Of a DNA stretch of 7,336 nucleotides, positions 1 through 6,317 are shown in pieces (the stretch's first letter is position 1; every line of letters begins with the position of its first letter). The DNA is from Thermoplasmata archaeon (GTDB taxonomy: Archaea > Thermoplasmatota > Thermoplasmata > Lutacidiplasmatales > UBA184). The position numbers and the translations under genes are program-made. Under the pieces are notes generated by a model. That model saw nothing but the letters and a program-made list of their open reading frames with translations. It was not told where the DNA came from and did not search any database. The DNA lies in assembly GCA_030040625.1 (NCBI GenBank), contig JASHTI010000130.1, positions 1-7,336 of the forward strand, written 5' to 3'.

Positions 1-3000
1 TCGGGACCGGCTCGGCCCGCGGCCCGGCCCTCCGGCGCCGGCGGGCGCGGACGACCAGGTACCAGATCGCGGCGAGCGCCGGGGCACCGATGACGAGGGC
101 GTAGCCGAGCACCCCGAGCCCGAGCGGGCCCCAGCCGGGTTCGGTCACGGTGACCGTGATCGCGAGCGCGGCGCCCCGCACGACGGCGACCCCGTGGGTC
201 GGCGTCACGGCGTAGCCGAGCGGCACATGACTGATCGACCAACGGTAGCTGCCGTTCGTCTCCTCGACGCCCCAGCTCGTGAACGCTCCGGACTCGCTCA
301 CGACCCCGAGCGAGATCGTCAGCGACCCGGGGCTCTTGGGCTGGTGGATGTGGAAGTCCACCAGGTACGTCACGGGCGCGAACGTGACGTAGATCGTGGA
401 GACGGTCCGGGTGATCGTCAACGTCCCGGTCGCCTTCGACGGCCGGTAGGTCTTCAGAGTGCTCGCGACGTGGTAGGTGTAGCTGCCGAGGGTGAGGTTG
501 GCGGTGTAGACCGTCGACGTCTGGTGGTGGGCCGGCTCGCCGGTGATGTTGACGTACCAGGTGAAGTTGAGGTGGCCGGCCTTGACCGGTCCCTTCGCGT
601 CGAACGTCACGACCCCCATCGACGAACCGATCGCCAATGTGACCACCGCCGCCCGCCCGCTGACGGTGAGGCTTCCGGCGGCCGGCAGCACGGAGATGCT
701 CGGTTCGCTCGTCGTCGCCGACCAGCTGTACGTCCCGTTCGGGAGCTCCGTATCGAGGGCGGCGACCGAACCGAGCGCGTGGAGCTGGTAGCCGTTCGAG
801 ATGTTGACGTACCACTGGATCGAGGAGGTCCCTCCGGTCTGCTCAAAGGCGACCGGGAACCACGGCTCGGCGACCTGGTAGATCCCCTGATCGGCGGCCC
901 CGTCGTCGTACGCGAAGGTCAGCGCGTCGGTCCCGGAGAGATTGAAGGCGAGGTTCACGGCCGACTCGCCGGTCTGCGTGTTGTTCTCGGTGACGAGCCC
1001 GACCTCGGCTCCGGCGAACGCGGAGGAGCCGAGCTGTTCGGTAAGGGCGGTCACCGTTCCCGCGGTCTTCGCGGCGAACGTACCGAGGCCCCCGGACGGC
1101 CCGCCCACGAGGACGAACTGCGGTGCGAGGAAGCCGAGGGGGCTCGTCGTGACGCGAGGTCCGTCGGTGTAGTTCGTCCCCTGCCAGGCGTACGAGTAGC
1201 CCGTCCGGCCGATGATGTAGGCCGCCCCGGGAGCGTCCAGCGTCAGGACCGGCGCGCCGGGAACACCGAAGGTGAACTTCAGCTCCGGCGGGGCCGTCCC
1301 CTTCGCCGGCACCAGGATCGTGGTCAGCGTCAGGCTCAGCGGCAGGCTCTCGACCTCCCCGGTCGCGGGGAAGTGGTAGACGAAATCGGTGAGCTCCGGG
1401 TACAGTCCCCAGAACGGGAACGCCAGCCACGCCGTGAAGTTCATCGCCCAGCCGGAGGAGACCTTGTGCGCGTAGACGACGCTCTGGCCCCAGTAGATCG
1501 GGCTGCCGGTCGGGCTCGCCACGAAGAAGTTCTGCTGGAGGGAGGCGTTGTAGGCGCGGTTCACCGAACCGTCGACGGTCGTCGTCACGTGCATGGAGGA
1601 GAGGCGGACCTGGTCCTGGACCCCGGAGAGCTCCCCGTAGGCGGCCACCGTAGGGGGAGGGAGCACGTACATCGTCAGGTTGTAGGCGTCCACCGACCCC
1701 CAACCGGTGACCAGGTCCCATCCGGCCCGCGCGCTGTAATGGTCGTTGGCGCCGGTCTTCACGTCGCGGAACGGCGTGGTGGGCAGGCTGTAGGGGTACG
1801 GGCCGCTCGCGGTCGTGTACTGCTCATCGGCCCACGTGTAGATCGTCGGGTCGGCGTAGCCCAGCGCGGGAGCGCCCTCGACGTGGAGGCTGTGGTCGAC
1901 GACCGCGAGGAGTCCTCCGACGACGCCGGCCGCCACGGCTGTTCCTTCGGCGGCCCGGAACGGTCCGCCGTCCGTCGCGTTCGTCGCGCGATACTGCGTG
2001 CCGTTCAGGGTGAGGGTGACGAGCGTGTTGTTCGCCACCGCGGCGACGTCCGGAAGCCCGCGCCCGTCGCCGTCGAGGACCGTGTTGGCCGAGCTGGACT
2101 TCTGGAAGGACGGCTCACCGTAGGCGGTGCTGATCCCGCCGGTCGTCCCGAGCGGGCCCCCTCCCGCCGTGTCGTGGGCGCTGACGTTCCAGGGGATCTC
2201 GGAGTCGATGTGGAGCGTACTCGGGTCGAGCGTGACGGTCGTGCCCCCGACGCCGAGGGCCCCGCTGGTCCCCGTCGCATCCGACGCCGGGAATTCCGCA
2301 CGGCTCCCGACCCACGCGCGGCTGCGGTTGTTGTCGCCGGAGTTGCCCGTCCCGGCGACGATCGTGATCCCGCGGGCCGCGGCCTGGGTCAGGTCCGACG
2401 ACCAGGCGGCGGAGCTCTGGTCCATGGTGCCCCAACCGACGGTGACCACGCTGACGTTCGCGAGTCCCTCCCGCTGGGCCGCCGTGAGGTTGGTCGGGGG
2501 GCTGAGCACGCTGGCGAGCGCGGCGGCGAGCCCGGCGACCGACGGGCCGGGGGCCGTGACGGCGAAGATCGTCGCACCGGGCGCGAGCGAGCCGATCATC
2601 TCCAGCTCGGCGGTGTTCGCGGCCACGACGCCGGTGGAGTCGTACGACGCGGCGCACCCCGGCCCCGGGCTCCCCTCGACCGGCACCGCCACTACGGTCG
2701 GGGCCGGCGCCCCCGCCGGCAGCGTGCTGCCGAAGAACTGCGCGAGATCGGACGGGACGTACGGACCGACGCTCGCCCCGGTCGTGAGGGTCAATCCGCA
2801 GACCCTCGCCCCCGTCCCTCCGTAGGCGCCGGCCCACAGTAGCGCCGCGACGCTGGTGTTCGTCGGGTAGCCGTACTGGTCGAGGAGGCCCTCCTCGTCG
2901 TACGCGACCTGAAGGTCCGCCGGATAGAGCTCCTGCACCCCCGCGACGGTGACCGGGGTTGGGTAGACGACGCCCGCCGGCGCGACCCCAGCGGAGCGGC

Positions 3001-3706
3001 CGCCGCTCGAGACTCCCGCCTCGACGTTCATCTGAGCGACCGCCGACACCGCCGAGTCCGGACCGAGGCCGTCGATCCCGGCGAGGAGCCCCGCCAGTGG
3101 CGCGGGCAGTGACGGGGGAGTGGAGAACGCCAGGTACTCCGCTCCACCCGAGTCGTACCACCCGAGCGAGGCCCCGAACGCCGCGGCGACGGTCGTCGCC
3201 GGAGCCCGGAACGAGACGGCCAGGCGATCCGGGTACGCCGTCAGCTGCCCCGGACCCGCGGAGCCAAGGTCCGCCAGCAGGGTCGCGTAGGCGGAGGCGT
3301 TGGGCGCGAATCGCGCCGTGAACTGTGCAGCCGACAGGAAGTGGTGGTAGTCCGAGGAGTTCGGGTCCACGAGGGCGGCGAGCAGGCCGGAGAGGGCGCT
3401 GCTGTTCGTGAACCGAAGCGTGAGCTGCAGCGTCACCGGCCCGGGGGGCTCGCCCGCCAGAAGGTGCGCGCCCGCCCCCGGCATCGCGGCCGAAGCCTCC
3501 GGGACCAACGCATCGCTCGCCGCGAGCCACGCTGCGATGGGGGCGGCCGGGGCGTCGGATGTGATCTCCGCCCGGACGGTGGCCGGGCCGGGGCGTCCCT
3601 CGGCCGCGAGCAGCATCGGTGCGACCGACAGCAGCAGGAGGGTGACCGCGAGCAGCGCTCCGACGGCCCTACGGTTCCGTCGTGGAGGTGTATCGGCGGA
3701 GCGCAT
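1..3706 (-). CDS. S53 (sedolisin/kumamolisin)-like surface protein, predicted inactive pseudoprotease; 3' end cut by the window
   Basis: One frame stays open from ATG at 3706 to the window edge (1235 codons, no stop reached). Order seen: basic n-region (R9-R13) and hydrophobic signal segment (about 14-35); pro-kumamolisin-like prodomain (about 91-214); S53 fold (about 248-676) with LAPGA at 374-378, VGGTTV, GGIS at 523-526, PDVAA from 552, and a calcium-site pattern with D648 and D664; an unassigned beta-rich region (about 680-950); three Ig-like repeats (about 954-1190); membrane helix (about 1196-1219) and an Arg-rich tail (1220-1226). By eye, the catalytic Glu, Asp, oxyanion Asp and Ser align with A363, E367, N455 and A590, so proteolysis is unlikely. 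There are 23 N-x-S/T sequons. The only two cysteines, C303 and C351, may form a disulfide. Topology suggests a body outside the cell and a short cytoplasmic tail. Inferred roles are adhesion, binding or scaffolding. Family is certain; loss of activity is likely. Confidence 0.93.
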   Translation of the reverse strand, partial: MRSADTPPRRNRRAVGALLAVTLLLLSVAPMLLAAEGRPGPATVRAEITSDAPAAPIAAWLAASDALVPEASAAMPGAGAHLLAGEPPGPVTLQLTLRFTNSSALSGLLAALVDPNSSDYHHFLSAAQFTARFAPNASAYATLLADLGSAGPGQLTAYPDRLAVSFRAPATTVAAAFGASLGWYDSGGAEYLAFSTPPSLPAPLAGLLAGIDGLGPDSAVSAVAQMNVEAGVSSGGRSAGVAPAGVVYPTPVTVAGVQELYPADLQVAYDEEGLLDQYGYPTNTSVAALLWAGAYGGTGARVCGLTLTTGASVGPYVPSDLAQFFGSTLPAGAPAPTVVAVPVEGSPGPGCAASYDSTGVVAANTAELEMIGSLAPGATIFAVTAPGPSVAGLAAALASVLSPPTNLTAAQREGLANVSVVTVGWGTMDQSSAAWSSDLTQAAARGITIVAGTGNSGDNNRSRAWVGSRAEFPASDATGTSGALGVGGTTVTLDPSTLHIDSEIPWNVSAHDTAGGGPLGTTGGISTAYGEPSFQKSSSANTVLDGDGRGLPDVAAVANNTLVTLTLNGTQYRATNATDGGPFRAAEGTAVAAGVVGGLLAVVDHSLHVEGAPALGYADPTIYTWADEQYTTASGPYPYSLPTTPFRDVKTGANDHYSARAGWDLVTGWGSVDAYNLTMYVLPPPTVAAYGELSGVQDQVRLSSMHVTTTVDGSVNRAYNASLQQNFFVASPTGSPIYWGQSVVYAHKVSSGWAMNFTAWLAFPFWGLYPELTDFVYHFPATGEVESLPLSLTLTTILVPAKGTAPPELKFTFGVPGAPVLTLDAPGAAYIIGRTGYSYAWQGTNYTDGPRVTTSPLGFLAPQFVLVGGPSGGLGTFAAKTAGTVTALTEQLGSSAFAGAEVGLVTENNTQTGESAVNLAFNLSGTDALTFAYDDGAADQGIYQVAEPWFPVAFEQTGGTSSIQWYVNISNGYQLHALGSVAALDTELPNGTYSWSATTSEPSISVLPAAGSLTVSGRAAVVTLAIGSSMGVVTFDAKGPVKAGHLNFTWYVNITGEPAHHQTSTVYTANLTLGSYTYHVASTLKTYRPSKATGTLTITRTVSTIYVTFAPVTYLVDFHIHQPKSPGSLTISLGVVSESGAFTSWGVEETNGSYRWSISHVPLGYAVTPTHGVAVVRGAALAITVTVTEPGWGPLGLGVLGYALVIGAPALAAIWYLVVRARRRRRAGPRAEPVP
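137..847 (-). repeat. Region encoding three tandem Ig-like beta domains of the S53-like protein
   Basis: Residues about 954-1190 contain three diverged copies of one module. Copies one and two share WYVNIS (from W965) and WYVNIT (from W1050), 85 residues apart. All three share a G-x-Y turn followed by alternating hydrophobic residues: NGTYSW (Y993), LGSYTY (Y1076) and NGSYRW (Y1154), spaced 83 and 78 residues. The repeat is visible in protein but too diverged to count as a DNA repeat. Such modules commonly form the stalk of archaeal surface proteins, lifting the head domain off the membrane. The domain family name is not certain. Confidence 0.65.
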
Positions 3707-3713
3707 GGCCCGT

Positions 3714-3727
3714 GCCCGTCCGCGGGC
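3714..3727 (-). other. Small hairpin in the leader of the S53-like gene
   Basis: A perfect 5-bp GCCCG/CGGGC stem with a 4-base loop lies 7 bases upstream of the ATG at 3706. It could lower access to the start codon. In DNA this GC-rich, chance occurrence is quite possible. Confidence 0.25.
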
Positions 3728-3750
3728 GGGGGACCCACCGACCCTGCCGC

Positions 3751-3762
3751 CGCCGATAAGTC
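3751..3762 (-). promoter_or_regulatory. Weak TATA-like element before the S53-like gene
   Basis: The sequence ACTTATCG (minus strand, 3761-3754) directly follows the TAA stop of the acyl-CoA dehydrogenase and is the only AT-rich patch in the 56-base gap. Its centre is about 50 bases upstream of the ATG, which predicts transcription starting near 3731 and a leader of about 25 bases. Read-through from the upstream operon is equally possible. The match to an archaeal TATA box is modest. Confidence 0.3.
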
Positions 3763-4917
3763 TTAGTCCCGTGGCGGCCGGGGCCACAGCCGCCGGGCCA
3801 CCACGCTCTCCAAGACCTCGGTGGGCCCGTGGGCGATCCCGCCGCTGCGGACGTCCCGCCACCGCTGCTCGTGCGGCTGCCGGCTGGAGTAGCCGGCCCC
3901 GCCGTGGAACTGGATCGCGTGGTCCAGCGCTGTCAGCGACACCCGGGTCGCGAGTGCCTTGGCGGCGGCCGTCCCCGCGCCGGCGGTGGCGTCCCGCTCG
4001 AGGCGGACCAGGGCCTCCTGCGTGAACCTCCAGGCCGACTCCAGCTCGGTCCCGTCGCGGACGAGCGGAAGGGCCACCCCCTGTTGGTCGGAGAGACGGC
4101 GCCCGAACGCCCTCCGTTCCCCGACATCGCGGACGGTCTCCTCCCACGACGCCCGGGCGACCCCGAGATAGATCGCCGCGAGGAGACCCCGCTCCCGGTC
4201 GAGCTCGGCGCGCAGGTAGTCGAATCCGCGGCCCTCCGCCCCGATCCGGTTCGCCCCGGGGATCTCCACCCCCCCGTAGTCCACCCGTCCCCGACGCTGC
4301 CACCGTTCGCCGAGGTCCGGCGGCTCGATCGCCCGCTTCACCTCGGGGAGGTCCTGAGGTACGAGGAAGGCGGAGACCCCGGTCGTCCGGTCCGTCCCCG
4401 GGCGCCGGCCGTAGACGATCGCCGCCTCGGCATCGGCGGCGAACGCCGCCTCGCTCTTGGCACCGGAGAGCCGGTAGCCCCCGGAGACCGGCTCGGCGAT
4501 GAGCCCCAGCGCCGCCGCATCCGAGCCGGCCTCCGGCTCGGTCACGTGGTTCCCGACCAGCCGCTCCCCACGGACCAGCGGCCGGAACCATGCGTCCACA
4601 AGCTCCGAGCCCCCGTGCTCGGCGAGCACCGAGCAGAACTCCGGTTGCAGGGAGAGCTTGGCGAACGTAGTTCCGCTGGCGTAGGCGAGGCGGTACAGCA
4701 GGATCGCCGCTCGACTCGGTGTGAGGCCCCGCCCGCCGAGCGACTCCGGTATCGTCAGCCCTAGCCAGCGTCGAGCGCCGAGCGCCCGGAGCTCGGCCCG
4801 CGGGAACTCCGGGGCTCGGTCGATCTCGCGGTACCGCGCCGGCAAGTTCAGCCCCGCGACATCAGCGAGCAGTTCGGGGAGGAGCGGATCGTCGGGCAGC
4901 GGCCAGAGCTCGCTCAC
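3763..4917 (-). CDS. Acyl-CoA dehydrogenase (FAD-dependent), isovaleryl/long-chain-type catalytic Glu
   Basis: This 384-residue flavoenzyme has the usual family length. It would introduce a trans alpha-beta double bond into an acyl-CoA and pass electrons to an electron-transfer flavoprotein. Visible motifs are TEPEAGSD (126-133), the flavin/substrate segment; a VEIPGANRIG-like strand followed by GRGFDYL; RRAFG (268-272) with QQ at 278-279; HGGAGY (338-343); and RD at 354-355. The usual C-terminal catalytic Glu (IYEGT-type motif) is replaced by IAHGPTEV with H363. A Glu stands instead in LDRERGLLA (E242), the position of the catalytic Glu in isovaleryl-CoA and long-chain enzymes. GTG at 4917 is chosen because it overlaps the stop of the CoA-transferase (GTGA); the in-frame extension to 5088 is Arg/Pro-rich, unlike the family, and overlaps that gene. 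The stop is TAA. Substrate is not determinable. Confidence 0.93.
   Translation of the reverse strand: MSELWPLPDDPLLPELLADVAGLNLPARYREIDRAPEFPRAELRALGARRWLGLTIPESLGGRGLTPSRAAILLYRLAYASGTTFAKLSLQPEFCSVLAEHGGSELVDAWFRPLVRGERLVGNHVTEPEAGSDAAALGLIAEPVSGGYRLSGAKSEAAFAADAEAAIVYGRRPGTDRTTGVSAFLVPQDLPEVKRAIEPPDLGERWQRRGRVDYGGVEIPGANRIGAEGRGFDYLRAELDRERGLLAAIYLGVARASWEETVRDVGERRAFGRRLSDQQGVALPLVRDGTELESAWRFTQEALVRLERDATAGAGTAAAKALATRVSLTALDHAIQFHGGAGYSSRQPHEQRWRDVRSGGIAHGPTEVLESVVARRLWPRPPRD
4914..4917 (-). promoter_or_regulatory. GTGA stop-start overlap coupling CoA-transferase to acyl-CoA dehydrogenase
   Basis: The TGA stop of the CoA-transferase (4916-4914) shares two bases with the GTG start of the dehydrogenase (4917-4915). 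This is a classic translational coupling arrangement. It fixes the dehydrogenase start and implies co-transcription and matched expression. Confidence 0.8.
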
Positions 4918-6230
4918 GGGCCCTCGGGAGCGGCGGACGGCGCCGCATCTCCGGCCGAGGCCCGCGGGGGCGGGTCTTCGCCGAGGATACCGTCGATGCG
5001 CAGCCGCTGGATCGCCGCGGCGTCGTAGCCGAGCAGATTCCCCAGCACGCGGTCGTTGTCCATGCCGAGCCAGGGTGCGCCGCGCCACACGCCGCCCGGC
5101 GTTGCGGAGAACTTCGGGGCGACGCCGGCGCCCTTGACCGGGCCGATCGACGGGTCCACCCAGTCCAGGAACATCTGCCGCGATCGGTAGTGCGGGTCCT
5201 GCGCGAGGTCCGCGATGGATCGGACCCGCTCGATGGCGAGGTCATGCGTCCTCCCCAGGGTCTCCAGCTCCTCGCAGGTGCGTGGAGCGCAGAATGCGGC
5301 GATCGCCCCGTCGACCGCCTCCCGATGGACGAGCCGGTAGGCCGCGTCGTCGTACCGAGGCTCGTCGAACCCGATCATCTCGCACAGGCGTCGGTACGAC
5401 GGCGGCGTCGGGGCGGCGACCACGACCCAGCCGTCGAGGGCCCGGTGGACGTCGTACGGATGCAGCCGGGCGTGCGAGCTCCCGTGGCGGCCCCGGACCA
5501 CGCCGCGGGCGAAGTAGTCCAGGGCGAGGTTCTCGAGCAGGACGAAGAACATCTCGTACTGCGCGACGTCGACGGCCTGGCCGTGGCCGGTGCGCTCGGC
5601 GTTTCGCAGGCCCATCAACGCGGCCGTGGCGGCGGCCAGCCCCGTCACGGTGTCGTTCAGCGCGGTGCCCGCGCGCATCGGCGGAGCGGGGTCGGGCTCC
5701 CCCTGCAGCGAGAGGTACCCGCTGTACGCCTGGGCCGTGAGGTCGAAGGAGGGCGCGGCGATCCGCCCCGGCTCGCCGGTGCGGCCGTAGCCGGAGACGT
5801 GCACGATCGTCAGCCGCGGGTTCGCCCTCCAGAGCTCGTCGTCCGAGAGGGCCAGCCGGTCGTACGTCCCCGGCCGGGACGACTCGATCCAGATGTCGGA
5901 GGCCCGCGCGAGGTCGAGGAAGACCGCGCGGCCGGCGGCCTGCCGGACATCGAGGCCGACCGAGAGCTTGTTCCGCCCGTACTGGACCCACGACTCGGAG
6001 ACCGGCCGCCCGCCCCCCGGAGGCGTCAGGAGCGGGGCGAGGCTGCGCGTCGGGTCGGCGTAGGGAGGGCCGAACGGCGGGCCCTCGACGTGGATCACCT
6101 CCGCGCCAAACTCCCCGAGGTACGTGGCCGCCCAGGGCCCGGCGACGAATCGCGCCGACTCGAGGACGCGGGTCCCGGCGAGCGGCCCGTAGGCCGGCAC
6201 CAGCGGCCCCGCCCGCGGTCGCTCCGGCAC
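4914..6230 (-). CDS. Class III CoA-transferase (CaiB/BaiF family)
   Basis: This 438-residue cytosolic enzyme would move CoA from a donor thioester to a carboxylic acid through an aspartyl-CoA intermediate. Family signatures run throughout: YGPLAGTRVLE near 14-24, FGAEVIHVEGP (41-51), an NKLSVGLDVR strand, the RPGTYDRLALSDDELWRAN helix region, and VSGYGRTG. The predicted catalytic Asp is D193 in MRAGTALNDTVTG, followed by TGHGQAVDVAQYE, which matches the family's core helix. The C-terminal tail after the last family-like segment (PWLGMDNDRVLGNLLGY) is Ala/Pro-rich and probably disordered. The start is GTG at 6230, supported by a TATA-like element 26-27 bases upstream; an in-frame GTG ten codons later is the alternative. 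It is the first gene of a two-gene operon. CaiB/CaiA of carnitine metabolism shows the same gene pairing, but nothing here identifies carnitine as substrate. Confidence 0.94.
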   Translation of the reverse strand: MPERPRAGPLVPAYGPLAGTRVLESARFVAGPWAATYLGEFGAEVIHVEGPPFGPPYADPTRSLAPLLTPPGGGRPVSESWVQYGRNKLSVGLDVRQAAGRAVFLDLARASDIWIESSRPGTYDRLALSDDELWRANPRLTIVHVSGYGRTGEPGRIAAPSFDLTAQAYSGYLSLQGEPDPAPPMRAGTALNDTVTGLAAATAALMGLRNAERTGHGQAVDVAQYEMFFVLLENLALDYFARGVVRGRHGSSHARLHPYDVHRALDGWVVVAAPTPPSYRRLCEMIGFDEPRYDDAAYRLVHREAVDGAIAAFCAPRTCEELETLGRTHDLAIERVRSIADLAQDPHYRSRQMFLDWVDPSIGPVKGAGVAPKFSATPGGVWRGAPWLGMDNDRVLGNLLGYDAAAIQRLRIDGILGEDPPPRASAGDAAPSAAPEGP

Positions 6231-6251
6231 ACGGGAGGAGCCGGAGTGTCG

Positions 6252-6261
6252 CCATTAACAG
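6252..6261 (-). promoter_or_regulatory. TATA-like promoter element for the CoA-transferase operon
   Basis: On the minus strand TGTTAATGG interrupts an otherwise GC-rich stretch. Its centre (6256/6257) is 26-27 bases upstream of the GTG start at 6230, so transcription would begin at or next to the start codon. No purine-rich ribosome site precedes the GTG (the upstream bases read CTCCTCCC). A leaderless mRNA is the simplest reading. Confidence 0.5.
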
Positions 6262-6287
6262 GCGAGGTTCCCGGCGAAACCCCGCGG

Positions 6288-6297
6288 ACCAAATACC
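6288..6297 (+). promoter_or_regulatory. TATA-like promoter element for the diiron-protein gene
   Basis: CCAAATACC is the AT-rich element in this part of the intergenic region. The centre of AAATAC (6291-6296) is about 24-25 bases upstream of the ATG at 6318, the spacing expected when transcription starts at the initiator codon. No Shine-Dalgarno site is visible. It faces away from the CoA-transferase promoter, so the two TATA elements lie about 37 bases apart, centre to centre. Confidence 0.55.
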
Positions 6298-6300
6298 GGG

Positions 6301-6313
6301 GGCGGACTCCGCC
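6301..6313. other. Short inverted repeat between TATA element and start codon
   Basis: GGCGG-ACT-CCGCC is a perfect 5-bp inverted repeat with a 3-base spacer. It lies between the plus-strand TATA element and the ATG, where a bound repressor would block transcription of the diiron-protein gene. It could equally be chance in GC-rich DNA. Confidence 0.25.
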
Positions 6314-6317
6314 GCCG

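Noticed and set aside
2251..2280. A GTSGAL sequence (S481) in the S53-like protein that resembles the catalytic serine motif.
   Set aside because: It lies before the VGGT, GGIS and PDVAA motifs, whereas the catalytic GTS follows them in this family. The correctly placed motif is EGTAVAAG with A590.
194..2842. An 882-codon plus-strand open frame antisense to the S53-like gene.
   Set aside because: Its translation is Arg/Gly/Val-rich low complexity with no domain, while the minus strand encodes clear S53 motifs over the same bases. Long antisense frames are expected when third codon positions are nearly all G or C.
2115..3530. A 471-codon minus-strand open frame in another frame of the S53-like gene.
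   Set aside because: The frame of ATG 3706 carries the signal peptide, prodomain and S53 fold continuously through this stretch; this frame is Arg/Gly-rich and featureless.
4918..5088. Longer N-terminus for the acyl-CoA dehydrogenase (57 extra residues).
   Set aside because: The extension is Arg/Ala/Pro-rich, lies inside the CoA-transferase gene and would give an unusually long N-terminus. The GTG at 4917 gives normal family length and a coupled overlap.
5190..6317. Upstream extension of the diiron-protein frame, giving a 618-residue fusion protein.
   Set aside because: The added residues are the antisense of the CoA-transferase and look random. Homology begins right after ATG 6318, and the promoter element lies at 6288-6297, inside the extension.
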